Source of the DNA: Streptomyces sp. NBC_00775
GTDB lineage: Bacteria; Actinomycetota; Actinomycetes; Streptomycetales; Streptomycetaceae
Length of the DNA: 64,000 nucleotides
Direction: 5' to 3'
Assembly (NCBI RefSeq): GCF_036347135.1
Contig: NZ_CP108938.1
Location: forward strand, 4,898,001-4,962,000
The notes beneath the pieces were generated by a model, which worked only from the letters and a program-made list of their open reading frames with translations, did not search any database and was not told the DNA's origin. Within the stretch, counting starts at the first letter, position 1; each line of letters starts with the position of its first letter. This document shows positions 1-8,195 of this stretch, in pieces. Made by a program: the position numbers and the translations under genes.

Positions 1-408
1 GCTGCCATCGTCGCCCGTGTTCCCGTACGTCTCATCGGCATCGGCAGGACACTGCAACGTAGGTGAATCATCAGAGAGGGCCTGGTGAGGCCAGCCCTCG
101 TACACGGACACGGTGGAGATGTGTACCCACCGCTGGGCCTGCTCCCGAAGTGTCCGGGCGGCCAGCAAAACGTCTCGCGGTGCGAGGTCGGAGCTGGAGG
201 TGTCGATCACGGCATCCCATGGCCCATGCTGCGCAAGTTCCAGAAGATTCGCACGGACCGTACGGTCGCCATGCACTGGCTCTACACCAACCACGTCGCG
301 GCCGGAGCGCCCTCGGTTGAAGGTGGTCACGGCCCACCCCCTAGCCAGAGCCCCTTCCGCAATGCGCTTCCCCAGGAACCACGTTCCGCCGATGACCAGA
401 ATCCTCAT
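1..408 (-). CDS. NAD-dependent epimerase/reductase, N-terminal part (cut by window edge)
   Basis: Reading the minus strand from an ATG at 408-406 gives 136 codons that stay open to base 1. The translation begins MRILVIGGTWFLGKRIAEGA, a classic Rossmann G-G-T-x-F-L-G dinucleotide-binding turn of extended SDR (epimerase/reductase) enzymes. It continues through AVTTFNRGRSG and a WDAVIDTSS stretch that fits strands 4 of the fold, then HISTVSVYEG, which holds the usual catalytic Ser and the start of the Y-x-x-x-K region. Substrate cannot be told. The coding frames on the plus strand here are shadows. The gene continues left of the window, so length and C-terminus are unknown. It is the only gene left of the IS630 insertion, and whether it belongs to the element or the chromosome is unclear. 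Confidence 0.85.
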   Translation of the reverse strand, partial: MRILVIGGTWFLGKRIAEGALARGWAVTTFNRGRSGRDVVGVEPVHGDRTVRANLLELAQHGPWDAVIDTSSSDLAPRDVLLAARTLREQAQRWVHISTVSVYEGWPHQALSDDSPTLQCPADADETYGNTGDDGS

Positions 409-586
409 AGCCCGATCCTGCCGTTAGAACGGAGGCGGGGGAAGTGCGTCCGAAGGCCCCAGACGATCGCGGGGTCCGCCCGTACCGCCGCAACGAACGA
501 CCGGTTCCGTTGTAGCGCCGCGCCGCCCGGTATCTTGCGGGATTTCGACACCCTGCTGCACGACACCTATCTGTAAGGGGGACGCC
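409..586. other. Upstream region of the epimerase gene
   Basis: About 180 bases between the epimerase start and the inverted-repeat remnant at 587. I see no convincing gene. It should hold the epimerase promoter, but no clear -35/-10 pair was recognised. Confidence 0.4.
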
Positions 587-715
587 AGTGTCCTGCACCT
601 GAAATTCCTAGGTAGTTTCGGCCGAGTTGAGGACGGTCAACACGCCTGGCCGGCGACCGAAGTTGGGCCGCCAGGACGAGGCGGATCTACCGACGGATTA
701 CTGGCGCAGGACACT
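587..715. repeat. Possible MITE or IS end remnant with imperfect terminal inverted repeats
   Basis: The ends AGTGTCCTGC (587-596) and GCAGGACACT (706-715) are perfect inverted copies, and the similarity continues inward to about 29 bases with roughly 24 matches. The 129-base interior has no coding capacity that I can support. The right end abuts the TA target duplication of the IS630 insertion, so the IS630 landed at the edge of this older structure. A miniature inverted-repeat element of the IS630/Tc1 type is the simplest reading, but there is no clear TA duplication on the left side. Confidence 0.45.
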
Positions 716-716
716 A

Positions 717-2134
717 GTGTGATGCGCCAGAAATCGCGGGCTTAAGTCTCTTGCTGGTTTTCGGTGGCTGACGGAGTGACCTTGGTGAGGTAGTCGGCGA
801 GGGATTTGAGGATCTCGTCGGCGGTCTTGGTCCAAGTGAAGGCCCTGGGGCTCTCGTTCCACGAGACGATCCATGCCCTGATGTCATCTTCCAGCGCCTT
901 CACCGAGGTGTGGACGCCGCGGCGGATGAGTTTGTCGGTCAGCAGGCCGAACCACCGCTCGACCTGGTTGATCCAGGAGGAGCCGGTCGGGGTGAAGTGG
1001 ACATGGAATCGACGGTGTCTGCCGAGCCAGGTCCTGATCTCCGGTGTGTTGTGAGTGGCGTAGTTGTCACACACCAGGTGCACGTCGAGTCCGGCGGGGA
1101 CCGCCTTGTCTATCGTGACCAGGAACTTTTTGAACTCGATGGCCCGGTGGCGGCGGTGCAGTTCCGATATGACGGTGCCGTCGGCGATGTTGAAGGCGGC
1201 GAACAGGCTGGTGATGCCGTGCCGCAGGTAGTCGTGGGTGCGCCGTTCGGGCATGCCCGGCATCATCGGAAGTACCGGCTGCGAGCGGTCCAGGGCCTGT
1301 ATCTGGGACTTCTCGTCCACGCATAACACCACCGCCTTCTCGGGCGGGTTGTGGTACAGGCCGACGACGTCGACGACCTTCGCGACGAACTGCGGGTCGG
1401 TGGAGAGCTTGAAGGCGTCCTGCAGGTGCGGCTTGAGATCGAACCGTTTCCAGATCCGGCCGATGGTGGACTTCGACAGCCCGGTCCGGGCCGCCATGGA
1501 AGCCCGCGACCAGTGCGTGTCCTGGCCCGGAGTGGATTCCAGCGTCGCGGCGATGACGTCCTCGACCTGGTCGAGCAGGATGGACGGCGGCCGCCCCGGC
1601 CGCGGCTCGTCGACCAGCCCGTCCAGCCGCTGTTCGACGAACCGAGCCCGCCAGCGGCTCACCGACTGCTCTCGCACCCCGAGCTCCGCCGCCACCCGCT
1701 TGTTCGTCCCGCCCTCCGCGCACCGCAGCACAATCCTCGCCCGCAGGGCCAGGAACTGCGCGGTCTTCGCCCGCCTCGCCCAGCGCACCAGCTGAGCCCG
1801 TTCGTCATCGCTGAGCACCAGCTCCAGCTTGCGCCGGCCCGGCCGCGGCTCATCCGCAAGCCCGGCCATCCGCCGGGCAACGAACCGCGAGCGCCACTTC
1901 CTCACCATGTCCGCGGTCACCTTGAACTCCGCCGCGACACGCGTATTCGGCGCGCCATCCGCGCATGCCAAGACGATGCGTGCCCGCTCGGCAAGACGGG
2001 GCGGCACTGCCCCGCCCGCCCAGCGCAGCAACTCGGCGCGCTCCTCATCGGACAGCACCACTTCGACGGCACGAGGACCCCGAGACATGAAAACAGGCTA
2101 CAGACTTAAGCCCGCGATTTCTGGCGCATCACAC
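717..2134 (-). mobile_element. IS630-family insertion sequence, complete
   Basis: A 1418-base element bounded by perfect 33-base terminal inverted repeats (717-749 and 2102-2134) that begin GTGTGATGCG. It is flanked on both sides by TA (715-716 and 2135-2136), the target duplication expected for IS630/Tc1-mariner elements. It holds one transposase gene whose stop codon lies inside the left repeat. Identical termini and an open transposase frame suggest a recent insertion. It sits five bases upstream of the start of the next gene on the plus strand. Confidence 0.93.
742..2088 (-). CDS. IS630-family transposase with duplicated helix-turn-helix region
   Basis: A 448-residue DDE transposase. The catalytic parts are visible: [10 protein letters not shown] (first Asp, about residue 262), LVCDNYATH (second Asp, about 340) and INQVERWFG (Glu, about 378). 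The N-terminus holds two tandem copies of a homeodomain-like DNA-binding unit, each beginning LSD(E/D)ERA and ending DEPRPGR, with about 77 residues between equivalent points. Most IS630 transposases have one such unit and are around 350 residues, so the extra length is explained by the duplication. The start ATG at 2088 is close to the right inverted repeat. The frame is intact, so it is probably active. Confidence 0.93.
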   Translation of the reverse strand: MSRGPRAVEVVLSDEERAELLRWAGGAVPPRLAERARIVLACADGAPNTRVAAEFKVTADMVRKWRSRFVARRMAGLADEPRPGRRKLELVLSDDERAQLVRWARRAKTAQFLALRARIVLRCAEGGTNKRVAAELGVREQSVSRWRARFVEQRLDGLVDEPRPGRPPSILLDQVEDVIAATLESTPGQDTHWSRASMAARTGLSKSTIGRIWKRFDLKPHLQDAFKLSTDPQFVAKVVDVVGLYHNPPEKAVVLCVDEKSQIQALDRSQPVLPMMPGMPERRTHDYLRHGITSLFAAFNIADGTVISELHRRHRAIEFKKFLVTIDKAVPAGLDVHLVCDNYATHNTPEIRTWLGRHRRFHVHFTPTGSSWINQVERWFGLLTDKLIRRGVHTSVKALEDDIRAWIVSWNESPRAFTWTKTADEILKSLADYLTKVTPSATENQQET

Positions 2135-2139
2135 TAGCT

Positions 2140-2616
2140 ATGCGCCTGGGCATCACGGGCCACCGTGGTCTGTCGCCGGAGGTCGAAGCCCAAGTCCGCG
2201 ACGAACTCACCAAGCTGGTCGCCGACTGCCAGCCGGAAGACCTGGTGGGCATCAGCTGCATCGCCGACGGCCCCGACGCCTGGTTCGCTCAGGCCGTCCT
2301 CACGCACGGCGGCCGCCTCGAGGTAGTCATCCCCGCCGCCGAGTACCGCGAGAGCCTGCCCGACTGGCACCACCCCGTCTACGACGAGCTCACCGCTCGC
2401 GCCGCCGACGTCCACCACACCGGGATGCGCGAGTCCAACTCGCAGGCCCACCAGGCCGGCAGCGAGATCGTGGTGGGCCTGGCCGACCAGATGATCGCCG
2501 TGTGGGACGGCCAACCGGCCCGCGGCTACGGCGGCACCGCCGACGTCGTCGCGTACGCGGACCGTGTCGGCGTACCCGTGCGGATCGTGTGGCCGGAAGG
2601 CGCCACGCGGGACTGA
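2140..2616 (+). CDS. SLOG-like nucleotide-sensor-type protein
   Basis: A 158-residue cytoplasmic protein starting MRLGITGHRGL, a glycine-rich first loop after a beta strand as seen in the SLOG/DprA-like Rossmann superfamily. A later GYGGTADVVAYA stretch resembles the second nucleotide-contact loop of these proteins, and AVWDGQPA lies before it. SLOG proteins bind nucleotides or their derivatives and often act in signalling or defence, but this subfamily has no function that I know of. The IS630 element ends only 5 bases before the ATG and no ribosome binding site remains, so native expression is probably broken unless the IS supplies it. The original start may also have been further upstream. 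Confidence 0.65.
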   Translation: MRLGITGHRGLSPEVEAQVRDELTKLVADCQPEDLVGISCIADGPDAWFAQAVLTHGGRLEVVIPAAEYRESLPDWHHPVYDELTARAADVHHTGMRESNSQAHQAGSEIVVGLADQMIAVWDGQPARGYGGTADVVAYADRVGVPVRIVWPEGATRD

Positions 2617-2681
2617 CCCGGGCGCATTGCAACAGCTCAGGCTCGGCGCGCGTCTCCACCCAGCGCGCCTACGCCGACACG

Positions 2682-3503
2682 TCAGATTCTTTCGTTGTCG
2701 TTCAGGTGAGGGGGCATCTCAATCTTCTGCGGCCTACGCACCGGGGGCCTGATGAGGCGAACAAACAATGGTCGCGAATCTGGTAGCAGATCTCCGCCGC
2801 CCTGCACCCGATGCTCCCAACGAAGGCAACCCTCAACGACGACTATTTGCCAAAAGACCTCGAACGCGAAGGCAAGGGAAGCTATTCCGAACGCCAGCCA
2901 CCACCCCCCGGTAGCACCCCACCCAGGAAACACAGCCAATGCCAATCCGGCGAATAGGGCAAGGACGCCAAAGGTATAGGTCCATTTTGCGCGACTGTGC
3001 CACTTATCAAACCCATCATAGTGGTCTTGCTGCTCTTCAATCAGACAGGGAAGATAGTTTCGCTGCAGCCCTTCTGGCCACCAGTCCAGCATCTCCTTCG
3101 GAGTCGTGATGTAGACCCGAGCCCAGTAGGTGGCGTGCACAGCGAATATGAACAAGCCTGCTGCAGCGACGAAGGCCGCTACCGACCAGTCCACCAAAGT
3201 CGGCGCGTCCTCCTTTTTCACAGAAATCAAGACGATCGCAGCGGTTAGCGAGAAGCCAGCGAGGAACGGTGATCCTACAGAGCTGGCCATAAGAACTGAC
3301 TTCGGGTAGCCGAAGTGCCAGGGAACCGTCCAGGTCTGCTTTCGACGCTTCTCCCAATCTGCTGCACTGCATTCCTGAACGCTGCCACCCCCGTCACCGG
3401 GGTCGGCGCCTTCGCCGGGCGTTTGGGGGGTCGCTTGGCCTTCGCCGGGCGTTTGGGGGTTCGCTTGGCCTTTGTCTCGATCAGGGCTTTCATCAGCTGA
3501 CAT
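2682..3503 (-). CDS. Hypothetical membrane protein with short N-terminal repeat
   Basis: 273 residues from the ATG at 3503, chosen because GGAGG lies 6 bases upstream; a GTG 24 bases earlier has no proper spacing. The first 40 residues are polar and contain a PQTPGEGQA repeat encoded by two near-identical 30-base units. Four hydrophobic segments follow (SPFLAGFSLTAAIVLISV, WSVAAFVAAAGLFIFAV, a GVLALFAGLALAVF stretch, and WLAFGIASLAFAFEVFW), giving two helical hairpins, with a polar loop between. The tail is basic and cytoplasmic by the positive-inside rule. I do not recognise the family. It lies downstream of the minor capsid gene, where tail genes would be expected in a phage. Confidence 0.6.
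   Translation of the reverse strand: MSADESPDRDKGQANPQTPGEGQATPQTPGEGADPGDGGGSVQECSAADWEKRRKQTWTVPWHFGYPKSVLMASSVGSPFLAGFSLTAAIVLISVKKEDAPTLVDWSVAAFVAAAGLFIFAVHATYWARVYITTPKEMLDWWPEGLQRNYLPCLIEEQQDHYDGFDKWHSRAKWTYTFGVLALFAGLALAVFPGWGATGGWWLAFGIASLAFAFEVFWQIVVVEGCLRWEHRVQGGGDLLPDSRPLFVRLIRPPVRRPQKIEMPPHLNDNERI
3406..3466. repeat. Two 30-base tandem repeats inside the membrane protein gene
   Basis: Two adjacent units beginning TTCGCCGGGCG and ending CGCTTGGCC differ at one position and encode the PQTPGEGQA repeat on the minus strand. This looks like slippage-type expansion. Confidence 0.75.
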
Positions 3504-3574
3504 CAGCTGCCTCCGCGTTGTCTCCACCCCTTCCAGCTTCGCGCTGCACTCGAATCACCGCACCTTGGGGAGGA

Positions 3575-4399
3575 TCAGCCGCCCAACGACCCGCTCAGGT
3601 CCGGCCGGGGCCCGAACGCCCGCCCGCAGCGGGGGTGGGAGATCGGCCAGGCAGCGGCGTCCTCCACCGTCCTGAGCGTTCCTGTCGCCTTGTCGGGGTC
3701 CTGGTGGCTGGTCCAGCCGCACCCGGCGCCGTCGAAGACCTGCATGTACTGCACGCCGGCCTCCCGTGCCCGGTTGAGGGTGCCGGCGTTGTAGGCCACG
3801 GCCGACTTGGCGAGCGTCGCCGACTTCGCCCACTCTCGCACCGGTACGCGGGCCCCGTTCCGGTATATGACGTAAGCGAGTTGGTGCTCGGCGGCGAGCC
3901 GGTCGGCGAGCGCCTGCGCGGCCTGCACAGCGGTGGTGCCCCCTGCCGCGAGCAACGGCACCTCACGCCGTGCCGCCTCCCGTATGGCCCGGTAGAACGC
4001 GTTCGCCATCCGCTGCTCCTCCTGGGAGCGGCGCAGGAAGTGGCCGTAGGAGTCGGCGGCCAGCGACTGCAGGGCGTCGGAGTGGATCAGCGTCCACGTG
4101 AACCGGCCGCCGACCGCCTCGGCTGCGGCCCGCGCGCCCTCCTCGTACAGGTGGGGCAGCTGCCGGGCCACGAACGCTCTAGCCTCGGCATCCACACGCT
4201 GCTGGAAGTCGGTGATGGCGGCCTGGAATTGGGCGAGCCGGTCGGCGACCATCCGGGAGCGGGGCCCGTCACCGATCGCCGCGAGCACGGCGGCCTGCTC
4301 TGCGGCCAGGCGCTGCCAGGCGTCCTCCAGCACCGCGGCGACCCTCGCCGCCACGGTGGCCGCATCCCCGGGCGTCAGCGGCGGGAACTCGTAGGCCAC
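3575..4399 (-). CDS. Phage minor capsid / head morphogenesis protein
   Basis: 274 residues from a GTG that overlaps the stop of the gene upstream by one base, so translation is probably coupled. The N-terminal two thirds are helical and alanine-rich. The C-terminal third, with YMQVFDGAGCGWTSHQD, a short linker and AWPISHPRCGRAF, is the Cys/His/Asp signature found in SPP1 gp7-like and Phage_min_cap2 head proteins. Such proteins attach to the portal and sit inside the head. Here it follows the capsid gene rather than the portal. It is the last recognisable structural gene on this side; no tail gene lies beyond it in the window. Confidence 0.82.
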   Translation of the reverse strand: MAYEFPPLTPGDAATVAARVAAVLEDAWQRLAAEQAAVLAAIGDGPRSRMVADRLAQFQAAITDFQQRVDAEARAFVARQLPHLYEEGARAAAEAVGGRFTWTLIHSDALQSLAADSYGHFLRRSQEEQRMANAFYRAIREAARREVPLLAAGGTTAVQAAQALADRLAAEHQLAYVIYRNGARVPVREWAKSATLAKSAVAYNAGTLNRAREAGVQYMQVFDGAGCGWTSHQDPDKATGTLRTVEDAAAWPISHPRCGRAFGPRPDLSGSLGG

Positions 4400-4731
4400 T
4401 ACCGCCGCCAGTGGTGGTGCCGGCAGTGAGCAGGCTCAAGCGGGGCAATGAGCAGGGTGTCCCCGCCGGTCGGGTCGTCGGGCGCGGTCGCCTCCTGCAC
4501 GGAGGCGATCTGCCGTTCCAGGCCGGTGAGGTTGTTGGACTGGTCGAGGGTGGCGACGCCGTTGACGGTCAGCTGCAGCGGCTCGGCCAGCAGCTTGGCG
4601 CGCCGCTCGGACAGCACTTCCAGGGCGACAGCCCTCGCGCTGCCCAGCCGGTCGTAGCGGGTCTGCAGGTCGCTCTGGTCGGTGGCGGCGCCGAGCTGCG
4701 CCAGGAGCCAGGCCAGGACGGCGGAGTCCAC
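4399..4731 (-). CDS. Small phage protein, possible head connector
   Basis: A 110-residue protein between the capsid block and the minor capsid gene. It is helical, with a central LSERRAKLLAEPLQLTVNGV segment and a His/Arg-rich end (CRHHHWRR). I recognise no family. Its place in the tightly packed head operon suggests a connector or head-completion role, but that is inference. Its TAG overlaps the following GTG by one base. Confidence 0.6.
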   Translation of the reverse strand: MDSAVLAWLLAQLGAATDQSDLQTRYDRLGSARAVALEVLSERRAKLLAEPLQLTVNGVATLDQSNNLTGLERQIASVQEATAPDDPTGGDTLLIAPLEPAHCRHHHWRR

Positions 4732-4805
4732 AGGCGGAGTCCTTCCGGGTTGCGGCGCGGCCCGACACCCCCGCGCGTGGAACAGGGGTGCCGGGCCGGG
4801 CTGGG

Positions 4806-5120
4806 TTACTTCTCGTCGGCCTGCTTGCGGGCACGGGTCCGGGGCTTCGCCTCAGGCTCTGGCGTGGGCTCCGGGGCCGGGTCGGGCGTGGGCTCCGGGG
4901 TCGGGTCGGGAGCCGGGTCGGGGCTGGTGTCGCCGGCGGGCGGCTCACCCTCCCCGTCGTCGTCCGGGCCCTCGTCGTCGTCCACGTCGGGCTCCCACGC
5001 GGCCGGGTTGGTGATGGCCTCGGCCAGGTCCTCGTCCGGCTCGTCACCGGGCTGCAGGATCAGCTGCTCGTTCGTCTTGGGGTGCCGCACGTGCACCGCT
5101 GCCGCCAGTCGCCGCGCCAT
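4806..5120 (-). CDS. Acidic Pro/Glu/Asp-repeat phage protein
   Basis: 104 residues from the ATG at 5120, which lies one base after the TGA of the major capsid gene; a longer frame upstream would run inside the capsid gene and is not needed. The start MARRLAAAVHVRHPKTNEQL has a short beta-like region. The middle is very acidic (DVDDDEGPDDDGEGE) and the end is a run of P-D-P and P-E-P repeats finished by basic KPRTRARKQADEK. In many siphophages a small gene of this type follows the capsid gene. The function is unknown; a head-completion or capsid-associated role fits the position. Confidence 0.65.
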   Translation of the reverse strand: MARRLAAAVHVRHPKTNEQLILQPGDEPDEDLAEAITNPAAWEPDVDDDEGPDDDGEGEPPAGDTSPDPAPDPTPEPTPDPAPEPTPEPEAKPRTRARKQADEK

Positions 5121-5121
5121 G

Positions 5122-6171
5122 TCACAGCACCTTCGCGGTGATGTGGCAGTCCGGGGCGTAGAGGACGGGCATGGCCACGGCCGCGCCCTTGGTCCAGATC
5201 TGCACCGGGTCGTCCTTGCCGCCACGGGTGACGATCAGGCCGGGCGCGTCCTCGCGGGTGATCTGCGGGTTGGAGCCCCGCGACAGCACCAGCGACTCAG
5301 CAGTGGTGCCGTAGAGGGTCTGTCCCCACTTCGACCGGTCCGGGGGCAGCATCACCCACCGGTCGTCAGGCGGGCACTTCGTGGACACGCCGTCCACGCG
5401 GACCTGCGCCCGGTACAGGGTGATCGGCGGAAGACCGTAGTTGTCGCGAACCACGTTGATCTGCTGCGGCGTCAGCGACGCGGTCGGCGTCGTCGACGGG
5501 TTCACCGACCCGTAGTAGGCGGCCCGGTAGGCGTTGTTGCCCGCCAGGTAGGAGTACACGCGCCGCGAGGTGACGACCTGCTCGGGCATGGGCGCGCTGA
5601 TGCCGTCGAGGTAGGAGATCCAGCCCAGCTCGTCCGCGATCGCATCCGCGGTCGCGTCGGACCACAGCTTCGGCGCAGTCGGCATGTTCGCCGCAGGGAC
5701 ACCGAAGTCGACGTCAAGGGTCAGCCCGTTCTCCGCCGCCAGGCTGAACTTGCCGTCGGTGAGGACGTCGCCGGCGGCCAGCTCCAGACGGGAGTTGATG
5801 GCCTCGACGTGCCGCTCCACGTCGTCGTACAGCAGCTGCTCCAGGCGGGACGCGTCCTGGCCGCGGGAGGCCTCCTGCAGCAGCAGCTCGACCTCGCCGA
5901 CCATGAGCTTCTGGCCCAGCGCGGGCAACATGCCCTGCGTGGACGTCTGCCACGCCTGCCGGTCCGCGAACGGCACCGAGGCGTCGAAGCTGCGGTACTT
6001 CGCGGCGTTGACGTAGCGGCCGGTGTTCTTGATCCGCCACATGACGTCCTGGATGGACACCTTCGCGAACACGGTCTGCGTGAGCAGGAAGTCGGCCGGG
6101 GTGGGGATGTAGCGGGCGAACGTGGTCAGGTCCGCCGTGTTGACGTCCCTGATGAGGTCCTGAACAGTCAT
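5122..6171 (-). CDS. Major capsid protein, lambda gpE-like (HK97 fold)
   Basis: 349 residues from the ATG at 6171, which has AAGGGAG 8 bases upstream; longer frames overlap the gene before it and lack a site. Length and pattern fit the phage major capsid protein E family (lambda gpE is 341 residues): an N-terminal helical arm (MTVQDLIRDVNTADLTTFA), a region rich in LLLQEASRGQDASRLEQLLY like the spine helix, and a beta-rich C-terminal half ending VAMPVLYAPDCHITAKVL. It builds the icosahedral head shell. It directly follows the decoration gene and the scaffold gene, the same order as lambda Nu3-D-E. Confidence 0.88.
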   Translation of the reverse strand: MTVQDLIRDVNTADLTTFARYIPTPADFLLTQTVFAKVSIQDVMWRIKNTGRYVNAAKYRSFDASVPFADRQAWQTSTQGMLPALGQKLMVGEVELLLQEASRGQDASRLEQLLYDDVERHVEAINSRLELAAGDVLTDGKFSLAAENGLTLDVDFGVPAANMPTAPKLWSDATADAIADELGWISYLDGISAPMPEQVVTSRRVYSYLAGNNAYRAAYYGSVNPSTTPTASLTPQQINVVRDNYGLPPITLYRAQVRVDGVSTKCPPDDRWVMLPPDRSKWGQTLYGTTAESLVLSRGSNPQITREDAPGLIVTRGGKDDPVQIWTKGAAVAMPVLYAPDCHITAKVL

Positions 6172-6184
6172 CGACAGGGCTCCC

Positions 6185-6595
6185 TTACACGAACCGGATC
6201 TGGCAGGTGGCGGACGGAGCGACCGCGGCAACGGCGATCGGCAGCTTCGCCGTCTTCACCGAGCCGTGCCACAGCAGCGCCGCCGGGACCTTCGTCTGCG
6301 CCGGCGCGAACAGCACCTCGGCGAACACGAACCCGGCGAGGGTCTGACGGCCGTCGGAGGCGCCCGTCGCGTACAGGCCGTACAGGCCCGAGGCGGTGAT
6401 CTTGCCGACGGGGATGCCGGACAGGAACCGGCTGTAGGGGATGCTCGTGTCGGTCGACGGCACGTAGTGGGTGCCGGACACGAACGTGGACATGTCGAGC
6501 GTGATGGAGTCGACCTCGCTGGTGCCGTGGAGGCTGGCAAGCCAGGAACGGTCGGCTGTCAGGTTCAGGGTGGTAGTGACCGGCTGAACGGTCAT
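6185..6595 (-). CDS. Head decoration protein, lambda gpD-like
   Basis: 136 residues, beta-rich, with small hydrophobic and Thr/Ser residues. It contains GLYGLYATGASDGRQTLAGF and VFAEVLFAPAQTKVPAALLW, a pattern seen in head decoration protein D relatives, which trimerise on the expanded capsid and stabilise it. The gene ends 13 bases before the capsid start and sits between scaffold and capsid exactly as in lambda. Confidence comes mostly from position and general pattern. Confidence 0.75.
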   Translation of the reverse strand: MTVQPVTTTLNLTADRSWLASLHGTSEVDSITLDMSTFVSGTHYVPSTDTSIPYSRFLSGIPVGKITASGLYGLYATGASDGRQTLAGFVFAEVLFAPAQTKVPAALLWHGSVKTAKLPIAVAAVAPSATCQIRFV

Positions 6596-6717
6596 GAGTC
6601 CTCCCGTGGACGATCAGACAAGCGGGGGCGGTTCGTCCGCTCACCGGCCGGTGGCGTCGTCCACGAGAAGGGGGGCGTGGTCCCCGCAGGTCCGGCCTTA
6701 ACCCGCCGGTGGGAAGT

Positions 6718-7410
6718 TCAGCTGCCCGTCACAAAGCCGCGCTGGCGGGCCATGTCGGCGCCGTGCTGGCCAGGCTTGGGCATGTTGGCGCCGCGCGGCG
6801 GCGGCCCACCCGCGGGGGAACCTCCAGGTGCTGCGGGCGGCAGCAGGGTGGTGGTGGCGAACAGCTCGGGCCTGCGCGCCTTCAGGGCGGTAGCGGCCTC
6901 GGCGATGGTGTCCTCATCGGCGTCGTCCTCGACGGCCAGGAGCCGTTCGGCGTCCTTCAGGTCGTCGCCGGTCGCACCGAGCGCCACCAGCGCGGAACGC
7001 CGTACCGCAGCCCGCTCACGGACGACGGCCTGCGCCTCACGCCGCTGCGCGGCGGTGGTGGCCTCGGCGGCGACCTGCTCGCGGCGTTCGATCTCGGACA
7101 GCTGCGCGGCCTGCGCCTCACGCTGCTGCTGCACGAACGTCGTCAGGTCGTCGGTCTTGGTGAAGCCCAGCTGCTCGACGAGCTTGCGGATCGCGGCGCG
7201 TTCGCCCTGCTGCTTCTCGCGGGCCAACAGCCGGTTCAGCGCCTCCTGGTCCGGCACCTGCGCCGGCGGCAGGGCCGGATCAGTGTTCGGGCCGGGCGGC
7301 AACTGCTGGTTGGAGGTGTCGGTGGGGTCGGCGCCCAGGATCGGGTAGATGGGGCGGCCGTCACGCCGGTAGCCGAGCGGCGTCTTCGGGTCAGGCAGCG
7401 GGCGGGGCAT
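6718..7410 (-). CDS. Capsid scaffolding protein
   Basis: 230 residues from the ATG at 7410, with GGAGG 11 bases upstream; a TTG at 7431 is a less likely start. The N-terminus is Pro-rich and extended (MPRPLPDPKTPLGYRRDGRP). The middle, about residues 70-170, is a long charged coiled coil (REKQQGERAAIRKLVEQLGF, then EIERREQVAAEATTAAQRRE). The C-terminus is flexible and Gly/Pro-rich. This architecture and the position just before decoration and capsid genes are typical of scaffolds that template prohead assembly. No separate prohead protease is visible. Confidence 0.78.
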   Translation of the reverse strand: MPRPLPDPKTPLGYRRDGRPIYPILGADPTDTSNQQLPPGPNTDPALPPAQVPDQEALNRLLAREKQQGERAAIRKLVEQLGFTKTDDLTTFVQQQREAQAAQLSEIERREQVAAEATTAAQRREAQAVVRERAAVRRSALVALGATGDDLKDAERLLAVEDDADEDTIAEAATALKARRPELFATTTLLPPAAPGGSPAGGPPPRGANMPKPGQHGADMARQRGFVTGS

Positions 7411-7504
7411 GTCGGTGATGTCCTCCAACACAGCGCCCCCGCGCCGACGATCAGTGTAGCTGCGTCACCGGAACGGCCCCTGTGCGGAGGAGCAAAGGCA
7501 GCGA

Positions 7505-8161
7505 CTAGACGAGATCCCAGACGGTCGCTGTGAGCTTCATGCTCTGCCCTGCGGGAGCGCCGGGTGCAACGCGCACAAAAGCAACACGGCCCTCGGTGGT
7601 CTGAACGCAGAACTGCGCATCCGACGGCGGATCGTTGAAGCTCTCATCGCCGTTGCTCTGCAAGGCCTCAGCACAATCCGCCTCGGACGGATCGGACGAG
7701 CCATTCGAAATCGGCGCGATCAGCGCAGCGAGCCGAGGACCGCCATGGAAGTTCGTGGTGCCAGCCATACCGCTCGCATCGGTTACGGCCGACAAATCGC
7801 CGCCCTTGAGAGAATCCCCAACCAGCGGCTTTCGGGAGTCGAAGTCGATGTCGACGCCGTAGGCGCTGGTTTCGAACTGGATTGGCACAGGACCGTAGAG
7901 CACGCGGGACTTGGGCTTCTTCGAGCCTGAGCCGCCACCTGCTGACGGTTGGGACTTGTCGTGTGCGGCTGAAGGCGCCCCCGCTGCGGCAGCCGACTCC
8001 CCACCATAAGGCGCACTGTGCCGGTTGCTGACAAACAGCGCCGCCGCGATCCCGACGACCGGCACGACGATGCCCACAACCCACCAGGCCCAGCGCGGCT
8101 GCACCGGCGCAGGCGTGCCCGGGCCCGCCGCCGGCGGATTGCCACCTCTACTGTCCGTCAT
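7505..8161 (-). CDS. Membrane-anchored secreted protein, unknown
   Basis: 218 residues with a short Pro-rich cytoplasmic head, one transmembrane segment (WAWWVVGIVVPVVGIAAALFV, about residues 24-44), a Ser/Gly/Lys linker and a roughly 130-residue external domain that holds two cysteines (SEADCAEAL and DAQFCVQTT). No family is recognised. It interrupts the head operon between portal and scaffold and looks like a cargo or moron gene of host style rather than a virion part. A surface-modifying role in the lysogen is only a guess. Confidence 0.6.
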   Translation of the reverse strand: MTDSRGGNPPAAGPGTPAPVQPRWAWWVVGIVVPVVGIAAALFVSNRHSAPYGGESAAAAGAPSAAHDKSQPSAGGGSGSKKPKSRVLYGPVPIQFETSAYGVDIDFDSRKPLVGDSLKGGDLSAVTDASGMAGTTNFHGGPRLAALIAPISNGSSDPSEADCAEALQSNGDESFNDPPSDAQFCVQTTEGRVAFVRVAPGAPAGQSMKLTATVWDLV

Positions 8162-8195
8162 AACTCCCCCACTACACCTCTGGCGTCCCGACCGT

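Noticed and set aside
85..576. A plus-strand frame of 163 codons
   Set aside because: The minus strand codes a clear epimerase start here, and the plus-strand translation has no recognisable features.
4411..6399. A 662-codon open frame on the plus strand
   Set aside because: It lies over the minor capsid to major capsid genes, has Arg/Gly-rich low-complexity translation, and is a GC-bias shadow of the real minus-strand genes.
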